DNA from: Planctobacterium sp047947135
GTDB lineage: Bacteria > Pseudomonadota > Gammaproteobacteria > Enterobacterales > Alteromonadaceae
Direction: 5' to 3'
Assembly: GCA_047947135.1 (NCBI GenBank)
Contig: CP170457.1
Location: forward strand, 3,596,001-3,660,000
Length of the DNA: 64,000 nucleotides
In this document: positions 28,382-37,327 of the stretch, one piece after another
How the letters are laid out: every line of letters starts with the position of its first letter
How positions within the stretch are numbered: position 1 is the first letter of the stretch
Notes under the pieces: model-generated
Databases searched by the model: none
What the model was told of the DNA's origin: nothing
Seen by the model: only the letters and a program-made list of their open reading frames with translations
Position numbers and translations under genes: made by a program

Positions 28382-28795
28382 ATGCAAAAACATGGCAATT
28401 TTCTGGGGCTGCTAGGCCTGTTCCCTTTTATCGCGCTGCCCTTACTGGTGATAGGCAATCAGCTGTCATTATTTGAAGCAGTCGGATATTTTACTCAGTA
28501 CAGTGCGGTGATCTTGTCGTTTCTTGGCGGGATACATTGGTACGACAGTTTTACGCGCACCCACAACCCTCTGCAACTTTATATTGCCATGCTGCCGTCC
28601 ATCGTCGCCTGGCTGTCATTAGTGTTTCTCAACGGCACGCCGGCAATGGTCGTGCTTGCGGCGGCGTTTGTATTGATGCTCTTCTATGACCAGAAGACGC
28701 TGGATATGACCCCCGCCTATTTTCGCATGAGGCAAAAATTGACGGGCGTTGTGGTGGGTTGTCACGCCATTATGGTCTGGTTGCTGTCACACTAG
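28382..28795 (+). CDS. DUF3429 inner membrane protein
   Basis: A 137-residue protein with four hydrophobic segments (about 8-25, 38-50, 70-105, 118-135) and the family motif SFLGGIHWYDSF in the second. DUF3429 proteins are found widely in proteobacteria; function unknown. It is probably co-transcribed with pepE; its stop overlaps by 4 bases with the stop of the convergent hydroquinone reductase gene. Confidence 0.82.
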   Translation: MQKHGNFLGLLGLFPFIALPLLVIGNQLSLFEAVGYFTQYSAVILSFLGGIHWYDSFTRTHNPLQLYIAMLPSIVAWLSLVFLNGTPAMVVLAAAFVLMLFYDQKTLDMTPAYFRMRQKLTGVVVGCHAIMVWLLSH

Positions 28796-29748
28796 CGTAA
28801 AAAGCTTCTGTTGTGGGGCGCATTAAAATGCAATTCCGGCCCTGTCGGGACAATCTGGGTCGGATTGATATGTTTATGACTGAAGTAGTAGTGACGTTTG
28901 ATATGTTGCATATTCACCGTCCCGGCAATACCCGGCATTTGATATAAGTCCCGCAGGTAGTTGCTCAGGTTGGGATAATCAGTAATGCGCTTTACATTAC
29001 ACTTAAAGTGACCATGGTAAACAGCATCAAATCGTATTAACGTGGTGAACAAGCGCCAATCCGCTTCAGTCAACTGGCCGCTTACTAAATAGCGCTGTTT
29101 TGCCAGTCGTTTTTCAAGTCTATCGAGACTAGCAAAGAGGTTATCTACTGCCTCTTCATAGGCATCCTGACGCGTCGCGAATCCTGCTTTGTATACGCCA
29201 TTATTAATATGTTCGTATACAACATCATTAATTTCATCGATTTGCTGGCGTAACTGCTCGGGATAATAGTCGACGGTATTTCCTGTTACCTCATTAAAAG
29301 CCGAATTGAAAATTCGTAAAATCTGAGCCGATTCGTTGTTCACAATAGTACTGGTTTTTTTATCCCACAAAACCGGCACGGTAACACGTGTGGTAATGTC
29401 AGATTGGTGACGGGTATAGAGCTGATGAGCAAACTGGAAACCATAAAGCTTGTCACCGGTAGCTCCGGGATAATCACCAAACTGCCAGCCGTGACCAAGC
29501 ATGTCGGGATGGACAACAGAAACATCTATGTGCTCGCTCAGCCCTTTCAATTCCCGCATAATCAATGTGCGATGCGCCCAGGGACAGGCATAAGAGACAT
29601 ACAGATGATAACGACCGGATTCGGGTTGATACACACCATCTGAGCCAATTTCATGAGTGAATTGAGACGCCTGTCTGACAAATTTACCACCGGTAGATTT
29701 GGTGTCGTAGCCCTTATCCTGCCACTTACCTTCGACTAACATGCCCAT
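28792..29748 (-). CDS. yqjG: Glutathionyl-hydroquinone reductase (YqjG/ECM4 type)
   Basis: Xi-class glutathione transferase that reduces glutathionyl-hydroquinones with GSH. From the ATG at 29748 (GGAG ribosome site) the protein has 318 residues. The catalytic CPWAH motif (Cys55) is preceded by RYHLYVSYA. The pattern LWDKKTSTIVNNESAQILRIFN and a C-terminal all-helical domain with ADWRLFTTLIRFD are diagnostic. Length fits the family. Confidence 0.93.
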   Translation of the reverse strand: MGMLVEGKWQDKGYDTKSTGGKFVRQASQFTHEIGSDGVYQPESGRYHLYVSYACPWAHRTLIMRELKGLSEHIDVSVVHPDMLGHGWQFGDYPGATGDKLYGFQFAHQLYTRHQSDITTRVTVPVLWDKKTSTIVNNESAQILRIFNSAFNEVTGNTVDYYPEQLRQQIDEINDVVYEHINNGVYKAGFATRQDAYEEAVDNLFASLDRLEKRLAKQRYLVSGQLTEADWRLFTTLIRFDAVYHGHFKCNVKRITDYPNLSNYLRDLYQMPGIAGTVNMQHIKRHYYFSHKHINPTQIVPTGPELHFNAPHNRSFLR

Positions 29749-30230
29749 ACTACTTTCTCCAATTTTGATGTTTGCAGTTACCAAGGGCTATCTAAACATT
29801 CGAAGAGAGATAGATAAATTGCAAATTTCCACGGTTTTAATTCTATTTTTTAGAACTATTATAAGGTAAACAGTTGCCCAACTTGCAGAGTGGTTCGTGC
29901 AGCTTGCATGGTGTAGTAGACTCACCAGATCGGTGAACTGAGGCGCATTCAAAATACGGTGTATGGTCATGAGGTTACTTAATATTTAGTGTTCATCCTG
30001 AATCGGCCAAGTTCGCCGCCAACGTTATTGGGAATGGTCAGGTATGTCTATACATTGCACCGCCTTGGCACGTTTACAACGAAAATTTCTCGTTTCATCA
30101 TTGAACACACGTCTTTCTGGATGAGTACTATTTAGAGCGGGCAACTGGTTAATTTAGGATCGCAGTTTCACTGGCAATCTGACATTTACTGCTACAATTA
30201 CTTTAACGTGTTGAAAGCTAAGACGAAAAA
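29749..30230. other. 482-bp intergenic region with a degenerate MITE copy
   Basis: The region upstream of both the hydroquinone reductase and the ion-channel genes. No gene is seen. It contains the diverged repeat described at 29861-30160; the remaining sequence near 30190-30230 should hold the channel gene's promoter. Confidence 0.6.
29861..30160 (-). repeat. Degenerate copy of the MITE found at 32414-32810
   Basis: Read on the minus strand, 29875-29993 aligns by eye to the tandem MITEs: shared segments include GAATGCGCC, GGTGAGTCT-CTACA-CATGCA and CCACTCTGCAAGTTG. Possible terminal repeats, both diverged from the intact TIR, are GGTAAACAGTTGCCC at the left and GGGCAACTGGTTAATTTAGG at the right. 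Right-end boundaries are uncertain. Confidence 0.55.
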
Positions 30231-31205
30231 ATGTCCCAAAAATGTAAATTCATATCAAAAACTGGCGAGGCCTGCACCGAAAATGACGTCGGTGGTGGAT
30301 TTTGTTTTTGGCATGACCCGCATGTAGACAAGAGCGGAATGAACCTGACGGAAAGACTAGAATCCCATGTCCGCCGTGGTGGTATGACTCGTGGACTTAA
30401 GCTTAAGCGCGTCAATTTGAGCGGCATAAATTTAGTGAATCGCAACTCCAATCAGGGATTTGACCTTTCCGAATGTGACCTGTACCGGGCTAATTTGCAA
30501 GGTGCTCATCTGTTTAATCTTACACTGAAAAGTGGCTCTTTAATGAAAGCCAACCTGTGCGATGCCAATCTGCACTGTGCCAATTTAGAAAATACCAACT
30601 TGTTGGGAACAAAACTGGTAAATGCCAGACTGGATAACGTCGTCATTGGTAATCGCCTGCTTCAGGAAACTATTGCCATCAAGAAGTACAAGCAGAATGA
30701 GATGGAATCTGCGATGGATAATTTTGAGCAATCAGAAGAAATCTATCGCAACCTAAGAAAGAGATCAGAAGATCAGGGTCTGTTTCAACTTGCCGGGCGC
30801 TTTGGTTACAAAGAATTGATCATGCGTCGTTACCAGTTACCACGCTGGTCGTTTAGCTGGTGCTTTTCTATGTTAGTCGATTCGTTGTGTGGCTACGGCG
30901 AAAAGCCTGAAAATACCGTATTGTTCTCGCTGTACCTGATTCTTATCAGTGCCATGATGTATTTTCTGTTTGGCGTACACCATGGTGACACATTGTTGCA
31001 AGTGGATACCAGTGCCTCTTTGGCCGAAAACGCCACGACCTTTTTGATGACGCTGTATTACAGCGTAGTAACCTTTACTACACTGGGTTATGGCGACATA
31101 ACCCCCTTCGGGATCACCCGCTTTTTTGCTGCTTTTGAGGCCTTTATTGGCAGTTTTACTATTGCCCTCTTCGTTGTGGTCTTCGTTAAACGTATGACCC
31201 GATAA
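30231..31205 (+). CDS. Pentapeptide-repeat protein fused to a two-TM potassium channel
   Basis: A 324-residue protein. Residues 5-28 hold a Cys/His cluster (Cys5, Cys15, Cys25, His28) that may bind zinc. Residues about 55-145 are pentapeptide repeats (A/C-N/D-L-x-x: LSECDLYRANLQGAHLFNLTL, CDANLHCANLENTNLLGTKL in pieces), which form a right-handed beta-helix. A charged linker follows. The C-terminal 110 residues hold two membrane helices flanking a pore loop with the K+ selectivity filter TLGYGD. It should be an inner-membrane K+ channel with a cytoplasmic beta-helix domain acting as a gate or binding site. Its stop is only 2 bases from the convergent lhgO stop. Confidence 0.88.
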   Translation: MSQKCKFISKTGEACTENDVGGGFCFWHDPHVDKSGMNLTERLESHVRRGGMTRGLKLKRVNLSGINLVNRNSNQGFDLSECDLYRANLQGAHLFNLTLKSGSLMKANLCDANLHCANLENTNLLGTKLVNARLDNVVIGNRLLQETIAIKKYKQNEMESAMDNFEQSEEIYRNLRKRSEDQGLFQLAGRFGYKELIMRRYQLPRWSFSWCFSMLVDSLCGYGEKPENTVLFSLYLILISAMMYFLFGVHHGDTLLQVDTSASLAENATTFLMTLYYSVVTFTTLGYGDITPFGITRFFAAFEAFIGSFTIALFVVVFVKRMTR

Positions 31206-31207
31206 CC

Positions 31208-32404
31208 CTAAATTTTGGTACTTAGTTTGTCACAAATCGCTCTGGCAATTGGCATTGCCGATGTCGCTGCGGGTGACGGAGCGTTGCCGACATGCAGACT
31301 GCGATTGGTTTCAACAAATTTAAAGTCGTGAATAAGCTCTCCGTCTTTGGATACTGCCTGCGCGCGGATCCCGGACGGATATGGCAGTAAATCCTGCAGT
31401 TCTATTTGTGGGCAGTATTTTTGTACTAATTTTAGATAGCCCGGTTTAAACAACGAGTTTTTAAACTCCTGCAGACCACTCTTAAAATTATTTTTAAGCA
31501 CTTTTCGAAAGCCACTAAAGCGCATCATTTCCAATGTGTCTTGCCAATCAAAACTGCTTTTATTGTAGGCTTCCCGTCCAAACGCTAACACCGCGTTAGG
31601 TCCAACTGTAACTGAGCCATCCACCATGCGGGTTAAATGCACACCCAGAAACGGCAAATCCGGATCAGGTATGGGATAAATCAGGTGTTTTACGACATCA
31701 TTGTATTTCGGTGGCAACAAATAATATTCACCTTTAAAAGGCACGATGGCAAAATCCAGCTCACTACAGAGCATACGAATGATGCGATCAGAATGTAATC
31801 CGCCACAATTGATCAGTAACTCTGAATGGACCGTCTTATTCTGCGTCACTACCTGAATATCATTGCTGCGCTCTTCTACATCCCTGACCTGCTGCTGAAA
31901 ATACACTGTACCGCCATTGGCCTGTACCTGTTGCAACAAGCATTCCGTTATTCCCCGATAGTCTGCGATCCCCGTCTGCTCCACAAATATGGCGCCAACA
32001 CCGCTAATATTGGGCTCGAGGCTTTTAAGTTCTGCGCCACTTAATAATAACGGTTGCAACTGATTCTGCTGACAGCGTGCATAAAGTTGTTCCATCCGCT
32101 GCGCTTCCACCTCATTGGTGGCAACCAGTAACTTACCTGTTTGTTGATGCGCAATCTGGTACTTGCGACAGAATTCATAGGTATCAGCGAGTCCTTGTCG
32201 GCAATATTTCGCCTTTAAGCTGCCCGGTGCATAGTAAACACCCGCGTGAATGACACCCGAGTTTCGACCGGTTTGGTGTTGAGCAGGAGCGGATTCTTTT
32301 TCCAGAATCACTATTTTCTTCTGTGGCCAGCGCTTTTGCAGTTGATACGCAACAGCCGCACCGACGATCCCTGCCCCAATAATGGTGATATCGACTTTTT
32401 CCAT
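31208..32404 (-). CDS. lhgO: L-2-hydroxyglutarate oxidase/dehydrogenase
   Basis: LhgO (YgaF) oxidises L-2-hydroxyglutarate to 2-oxoglutarate with FAD, feeding electrons to the membrane quinone pool. The 398-residue protein opens with the dinucleotide-binding motif DITIIGAGIVGAAVAYQL, followed by GRNSGVIHAGVYYAPGSLKA, characteristic of this oxidase. VPFKGEYYLLPP and a C-terminal NAPSPAATSAMPIA complete the DAO fold. Length matches E. coli LhgO (422) roughly. The start region lies directly at the tandem MITEs. Confidence 0.94.
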   Translation of the reverse strand: MEKVDITIIGAGIVGAAVAYQLQKRWPQKKIVILEKESAPAQHQTGRNSGVIHAGVYYAPGSLKAKYCRQGLADTYEFCRKYQIAHQQTGKLLVATNEVEAQRMEQLYARCQQNQLQPLLLSGAELKSLEPNISGVGAIFVEQTGIADYRGITECLLQQVQANGGTVYFQQQVRDVEERSNDIQVVTQNKTVHSELLINCGGLHSDRIIRMLCSELDFAIVPFKGEYYLLPPKYNDVVKHLIYPIPDPDLPFLGVHLTRMVDGSVTVGPNAVLAFGREAYNKSSFDWQDTLEMMRFSGFRKVLKNNFKSGLQEFKNSLFKPGYLKLVQKYCPQIELQDLLPYPSGIRAQAVSKDGELIHDFKFVETNRSLHVGNAPSPAATSAMPIARAICDKLSTKI

Positions 32405-32413
32405 AAGCTATTA

Positions 32414-32569
32414 TCCTGAAGTAATCAGTTGACCGCTCTCAATATAAGGGAACTGCATGAAAATACACAATATTTCGAATGCGCCGTAGTTCCCCCATCA
32501 GGTGAGTCTGCTACAACATGCATAACGTAGCTGGCCACTCTGCAAGTTGTCCAACTGATTATTTCAGGA
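32414..32569 (+). mobile_element. MITE-like element, short copy (156 bp)
   Basis: The ends are inverted repeats TCCTGAAGTAATCAGTTG (left) and TCCTGAAATAATCAGTTG (right, read inward), 17 of 18 matching. It is flanked by TTA on both sides (32411-32413 and 32570-32572). It has no coding capacity. The first 112 bases are the same as the adjacent copy apart from two substitutions. Confidence 0.75.
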
Positions 32570-32572
32570 TTA

Positions 32573-32810
32573 TCCTGAAGTAATCAGTTGACCGCTTTCA
32601 ATATAAGGGAACTGCATGAAAATACACAATATTTCGAATGCGCCGTAGTTCCCCCGTCAGGTGAGTCTGCTACAACATGCATAACGGCCCTGGCAACTCG
32701 ACTGGTTATGCCAAAACAACAGCAAGGGAGCGGCCATTCCTTTATTTTTTGGCTACACCATTCAAGCTGCCAGAACCACTCTGCAAGTTGTCCAACTGAT
32801 TATTTCAGGA
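32573..32810 (+). mobile_element. MITE-like element, long copy (238 bp)
   Basis: Same terminal repeats and TTA flanks as the preceding copy (TTA at 32570-32572 is shared; 32811-32813 follows). It contains about 80 extra central bases that the short copy lacks; both end with the same 40 bases. It lies 65 bases before tcdA and may supply or separate its promoter. The open frame inside it is not a gene. Confidence 0.75.
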
Positions 32811-32875
32811 TTATTTTGCAAATAGTGATGTGCCCGCTAGAATAGCGCCTCTTTTGCTCGGACCCAAGAATTCTT

Positions 32876-33694
32876 ATGGATTTATATCAACAACGCTTTG
32901 GTGGTATCGCCCGACTTTATGGGCAACAACAACTGGCATATTTTAATCAGTGCCACGTTGCGATCGTGGGTATCGGTGGCGTGGGTAGCTGGGCCGCAGA
33001 AGCTATTGCCCGGGCCGGCATTGGTAACATTACACTCATCGATCTTGACGATATTTGTGTCACAAATACGAATCGACAAATTCATGCCCTGCATAATAGT
33101 GTCGGCCAAAACAAGGTGGAAGTCATGGCGGCCCGGCTGCTGCAAATTAATCCGGACTGTAAGGTTAATGCGGTCCTTGACTTTGTCACCGAGAAAAATG
33201 TTCACACCCTGCTGTCAAAGGATATGGATTACGTTATCGAGGCGACTGACAGTGTCAAAGCAAAAGCCGCCATGCTGTATTTTTGTAAACGCAACAAGAT
33301 CCCGGTTGTGACTGTGGGTGGCGCAGGTGGCCAAATTGACCCGACCCAAATCACGGTTGCCGATTTAAGCAAAACCAAACAAGATCCGCTTGCGGCCAAA
33401 CTGCGCTCATTTTTGCGCCGTCATTATGATTTTTCGGTAAATCCCAAACGACGTTTTGGTATTGAGTGTGTTTTTTCCACAGAGCAATTGCGCTATCCAA
33501 CACCGGACGGTGAGGTGTGTTATCAAAAGAACTTATCGGATGGCTCTGTAAAGCTGGATTGTGCCGGCGGCTTTGGCGCCAGCGTGAATGTCACCGCCAG
33601 TTTTGGTTTCGTTGCCGCATCCAGAGCAATCAATAAACTGGCGGATAAGTTTAGGGTATCTTCTGAAAACGCCTTGGACAACAAAAACGATTAG
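32876..33694 (+). CDS. tcdA: tRNA threonylcarbamoyladenosine dehydratase
   Basis: TcdA (CsdL/YgdL) uses ATP to convert t6A37 of tRNA into its cyclic form ct6A. The 272-residue E1-like protein begins MDLYQQRFGGIARLYG, typical of the family. Its nucleotide-binding motif is GIGGVGSWAAEAIARAGIG (about residues 32-50), then LIDLDDICVTNTNRQ. Length matches E. coli TcdA (268). The two MITEs directly precede it. Confidence 0.96.
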   Translation: MDLYQQRFGGIARLYGQQQLAYFNQCHVAIVGIGGVGSWAAEAIARAGIGNITLIDLDDICVTNTNRQIHALHNSVGQNKVEVMAARLLQINPDCKVNAVLDFVTEKNVHTLLSKDMDYVIEATDSVKAKAAMLYFCKRNKIPVVTVGGAGGQIDPTQITVADLSKTKQDPLAAKLRSFLRRHYDFSVNPKRRFGIECVFSTEQLRYPTPDGEVCYQKNLSDGSVKLDCAGGFGASVNVTASFGFVAASRAINKLADKFRVSSENALDNKND

Positions 33695-33773
33695 TCCTAT
33701 TCAAAAAATCAATTGGCTTGGTGGAGTCCTTTTTATTTAAATAAAGTAAATACTTTATAAATCAAGAAAAGTG

Positions 33774-35018
33774 ATGAATCATCGACAAGCCAGCAATGCT
33801 TTGTATGCGGTATTATTAGTCACGCTATTAAGTGTGTCCGGAATCGCTTTACCCTACCCTATTTTTGCCCCGCTATTTGGGGCAGACAGTCACTACTCAA
33901 TCGCCCAGTTTGCCGGAGTAAATAAAAACATATTATTTGCGGCAGTCCTTGCTGCCTACCCTCTTGGCATGTTCATCGGTTCATCCTTGATAGGATCACT
34001 TTCGGATAGCTTTGGCAGAAGAAAAACATTGTTACTTAGCAGTGTGTTAAGTGCCTTTAGCTATCTATTAAGTGCCGTGGCTATTGTTCAGGAAGCCTAT
34101 TTATTACTGCTGTTATCGCGTTTAATCACCGGTCTCTGTGAAGGAAACATCGCTATTGGCCGGGCGATACTGACCGATATTTCCGAGCATATCGATAAAA
34201 CTAAGGCATTTTCGTTGCTCTTTGCAGTGAGTTATATGGGGTGGTTATTGGGGCCGCTAATCGGGGGTTACAGCGCAAACTTCGGGTTTGAGCACGCTTT
34301 TTACATTGCCTCCGGTCTGACCTTTGCTTCTTTACTGGCTATTTATCTGTTTATCCCGGAGACCAACCTGAAGGTACAGACTACGCCAAGAGTTGAGACT
34401 ATATTGTCATTGGCCCGGCAGAATAATTCCTTTCACCTGCTACGCAGGAAAGCCATTCGGCACTTCTTTGTGATGTACTTACTGCTGACAACTGGATTGA
34501 TGATTTTTTATCAGTATTTTCCACTGTGGTTAAGTTCAACATTTTCCTACACCAGTCAGACACTGGCACATGTAACGGTAACGCAAACGATAGCCATGAT
34601 TGCTGTGAGCACCCTGCTGGTCACGCAACTCAAAAACAGACTTGGCAAGATGCCGACAATTTACCTTGGCGTTATTTCATTAAGTCTGTTGCTTTTCCTG
34701 TCACCGCAAATAAACGCTGATGGCATCTATTTCTACTTTTTTGCCACGGGTGGGACTATTGCAATTTATAACGGGTTAGTCCCTGTTTATGCCAGTGATA
34801 GATTCAGCGATGTACCTCAGGGCAAGCTCATGGGTTTACTGACCAGTACTTATTGCTTGTCAGGTGTGATCGCGGCGGTTTCGGCTGGCTTAATAAGCAC
34901 CTATTCCATTACCCAGAGCATTCAGTTTGGTGGCGGTTTGCTGCTTTTGGCATTGCTGATATTAGTGCTGATAGAGCGGCGGGTTACAATTAATGACAAA
35001 AATTCCATTGCCTACTAA
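33774..35018 (+). CDS. Major facilitator superfamily transporter
   Basis: A 414-residue protein with about 12 hydrophobic helices. The loop after helix 2 carries the MFS motif GSLSDSFGRRKTLLLSS, and LITGLCEGNIAIGRAILTD resembles motif B. It starts at the ATG at 33774 (a GTG lies 3 bases upstream). It is probably an inner-membrane drug or metabolite exporter of the DHA1-like type; the substrate is not evident. It follows tcdA on the same strand by 79 bases. Confidence 0.85.
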   Translation: MNHRQASNALYAVLLVTLLSVSGIALPYPIFAPLFGADSHYSIAQFAGVNKNILFAAVLAAYPLGMFIGSSLIGSLSDSFGRRKTLLLSSVLSAFSYLLSAVAIVQEAYLLLLLSRLITGLCEGNIAIGRAILTDISEHIDKTKAFSLLFAVSYMGWLLGPLIGGYSANFGFEHAFYIASGLTFASLLAIYLFIPETNLKVQTTPRVETILSLARQNNSFHLLRRKAIRHFFVMYLLLTTGLMIFYQYFPLWLSSTFSYTSQTLAHVTVTQTIAMIAVSTLLVTQLKNRLGKMPTIYLGVISLSLLLFLSPQINADGIYFYFFATGGTIAIYNGLVPVYASDRFSDVPQGKLMGLLTSTYCLSGVIAAVSAGLISTYSITQSIQFGGGLLLLALLILVLIERRVTINDKNSIAY

Positions 35019-35067
35019 TATCGAACACCACTAAACTGGTCCGATGTGTAAAAGTATTATCTAAACT

Positions 35068-35529
35068 ATGAAAGCAAACACCTTAAAACGAATGCTCAAT
35101 ATCTATGGTCCTTATCTCGGTGCAAGTGTTCGGGTTGAAGAAATATCTAATGATTTTCGTTATGCGCGTGTCGCAATGAAATTACGCTGGTTCAACAAAA
35201 ATGCCGTGCACACCCATTTTGGTGGAAGCCTGTATTCAATGGTCGATCCACATTACATGTTGATGCTAATGAAAATCCTGGGCAAAGACTATATTGTGTG
35301 GGACAAGAGCGCCTCTATTGACTTTATAAAACCGGGAAAAGGAAAAGTAACCGCAGAGTTTACTATCACGGACGATATGCTAAATGACATATATCAACAT
35401 ACCAAAGATGGCGATAAGTATTTACCTACTATTCAGGTTGAAGTTAAAGATGAAAATCAACAAGTTGTCTGCAAAGTAGACAAAACCCTGTATATTAGAA
35501 AAGCGCAAAATCAGGCGCGCCGTATCTGA
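35068..35529 (+). CDS. DUF4442 hot-dog-fold protein
   Basis: The 153-residue protein fits the DUF4442/thioesterase superfamily: a hot-dog fold with AVHTHFGGSLYSMVDPHYMLMLM as the central helix and a strand series (WDKSASIDFIKPGKGKVTAEF). Some members hydrolyse acyl-CoA, but the family is mostly uncharacterised. It lies between the MFS gene and the SnoaL-like gene, all on the plus strand with short gaps, so an operon is possible. Confidence 0.78.
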   Translation: MKANTLKRMLNIYGPYLGASVRVEEISNDFRYARVAMKLRWFNKNAVHTHFGGSLYSMVDPHYMLMLMKILGKDYIVWDKSASIDFIKPGKGKVTAEFTITDDMLNDIYQHTKDGDKYLPTIQVEVKDENQQVVCKVDKTLYIRKAQNQARRI

Positions 35530-35553
35530 TACTAACCAGGAACAGGACATACC

Positions 35554-36036
35554 ATGCACAACAATGCGCAGTTGCTCACCCGCTTCTACACCGCGTTTCA
35601 GCAGCTAGATGCAGAAACTATGGCAAGCTGCTACGCCAATGACGTCACTTTTGCAGATCCTGTTTTTACCCATTTACAGGGCCAGGAAGCCGGTGATATG
35701 TGGCGAATGTTGTGTTCACAAGCCACCCAGTTTAGCCTGACATTCAGTGATATTCAGGCAGATGATGAATCCGGAAGTGCGCACTGGCAAGCGACCTACC
35801 AGTTCTCTAAAACCGGTCGCACTGTGCACAATAAAATTACAGCCAACTTCGAATTTCAGAATGGTTTAATCGTACGCCATACAGATGACTTCGATCTGTG
35901 GAAATGGTCGCGAATGGCTCTTGGTCCCGTGGGTAGCGTTTTAGGTTGGTCACCATTTTTACAAAACAAGATCCGTCAAATGGCAAACCATAATTTAAAG
36001 CGCTTTATGGCCTCGAATCAGGCGCATGAAAACTAA
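35554..36036 (+). CDS. SnoaL-like/NTF2-fold protein
   Basis: The 160-residue protein starts with LLTRFYTAFQQLDAETMASCY and ADPVFTHLQGQEA, typical of the SnoaL/ketosteroid-isomerase-like alpha+beta barrel; the FEFQNGLIVRHTDDFDLWKW end is likewise common. Such proteins may isomerise or bind small hydrophobic ligands, but function here is unknown. It is 24 bases after the DUF4442 gene. Confidence 0.78.
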   Translation: MHNNAQLLTRFYTAFQQLDAETMASCYANDVTFADPVFTHLQGQEAGDMWRMLCSQATQFSLTFSDIQADDESGSAHWQATYQFSKTGRTVHNKITANFEFQNGLIVRHTDDFDLWKWSRMALGPVGSVLGWSPFLQNKIRQMANHNLKRFMASNQAHEN

Positions 36037-36088
36037 CAGCAAAGTTAAGAAACGACTTATGCTGTCAATTTAAGCGCGCTGATACTCA

Positions 36089-37327
36089 CTAGGTTTTGTC
36101 CCTTAGCCAATGCAGCATTTTTTCATATACGCGCGGCTCACTGAGTAAATGCAGATGATCAACACCTCTAACATGCAGCTGGTTTTGAGGTTGAAATGAC
36201 AAAGTGTAAGGTTTGAGGCTGTGGCGGCCAAGGGCACTGTCAACTTCGACTAAGCCATCCCCAATAATCGGCAAGTGTTTCTCACGAAACCCTTCCCCGA
36301 TACTGCCGGCAACGGCAAAACACGCAATTTCTTCTGGCAGGGGTGCAGGTTTCCGAGTATCCGCACGAAAGTCAAAACGATTTCGTTGTTGCCAATCCTG
36401 TGCACTTAAATTGCCATGGTGCAAATCCGTTATGCCACTACTGCGTATCTTGATAAGCTTTGCAAAAGGGGCCGAATAGGGATGGCTGGCTAGCAATAAA
36501 TCCAACCAGTTGCCGGTTTTTTCAAGGGGCGCGCCATGGTGAGGAGTACCTAAAAAGACCATATTGCCAACATAATCTGGCCATTGGTGCTGTACCGTTT
36601 GTGCATACTGATGTGCACTGCGGCTTACTAAGCCCCCCATACTATGGGCAACAATGCTGATTCGAACCCGCTTTTGCGCCAAAGTGACGATTTTCTCTAA
36701 TAATTCAGCAAAATGCTGACCATTGTCGGAAATATGAAGACCACTGTTATAATTTAAATACAGCGATGTCGCTCCGAGTTCCCTGGATAACGCTTTGCCA
36801 TGATCATGACCTTTATGGCTCCACTGACGATCATTCATGCAAAGACCATGGGCCAAAATCAACAATTTACCATTGTTATTTTGGATTGCGTGATCCAGCA
36901 TCTCAATCAAAGACGGCTCTGATAATCTTTGGTTATTCGCACTGAAATGCATGTCTATGGCTAAGGAGTTTTTTTGATTGTGTAGATAGTCCCCCAAAAC
37001 ACCATTAAGAGCCGCACGCATGGCCATAAGAGAAGGGTCATGTGGGCGCTCCGAAAACGCGTCACCAATAATTTTTAAGGGTTGGTTTAGCGCATTCCCC
37101 ACTAAGGCCGTGACGCCTCGCACAACGTTATATACTGCCCCAGTTATCCCTGAAGTGCGTTCCTGTGCAGGATGACCTTTAACACAAGAGACTCGATTGA
37201 TACGGTGATGAAGCGATTCGACAGTATCGGTAATACTGATCACTGCATCGATAACCAGCTTGTTGATTCCTTGAAGATGATTACTATCTGTTTTGAGATT
37301 ACTTTCCTGCTCTGACTTGGTAAACAC
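36089..37327 (-). CDS. Alpha/beta hydrolase, lipase-like (PGAP1-like)
   Basis: The 412-residue protein has an oxyanion motif LLILAHGLCMNDRQW (about residue 155), the nucleophile elbow SIVAHSMGGLVSRSA (Ser about 228), and FLGTPHHGAPLEKTG, a block common in lipases and PGAP1-like esterases. The catalytic His is probably in RGVDHLHLL near the C-terminus. No signal peptide is seen; the first 130 residues form a helical N-terminal extension. It is convergent with the SnoaL-like gene. Confidence 0.82.
   Translation of the reverse strand: MFTKSEQESNLKTDSNHLQGINKLVIDAVISITDTVESLHHRINRVSCVKGHPAQERTSGITGAVYNVVRGVTALVGNALNQPLKIIGDAFSERPHDPSLMAMRAALNGVLGDYLHNQKNSLAIDMHFSANNQRLSEPSLIEMLDHAIQNNNGKLLILAHGLCMNDRQWSHKGHDHGKALSRELGATSLYLNYNSGLHISDNGQHFAELLEKIVTLAQKRVRISIVAHSMGGLVSRSAHQYAQTVQHQWPDYVGNMVFLGTPHHGAPLEKTGNWLDLLLASHPYSAPFAKLIKIRSSGITDLHHGNLSAQDWQQRNRFDFRADTRKPAPLPEEIACFAVAGSIGEGFREKHLPIIGDGLVEVDSALGRHSLKPYTLSFQPQNQLHVRGVDHLHLLSEPRVYEKMLHWLRDKT

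Noticed and set aside
32588..32845. 85-residue plus-strand open frame upstream of tcdA
   Set aside because: It lies inside the MITE, has no ribosome site or family resemblance, and part of it is repeated in the neighbouring copy.
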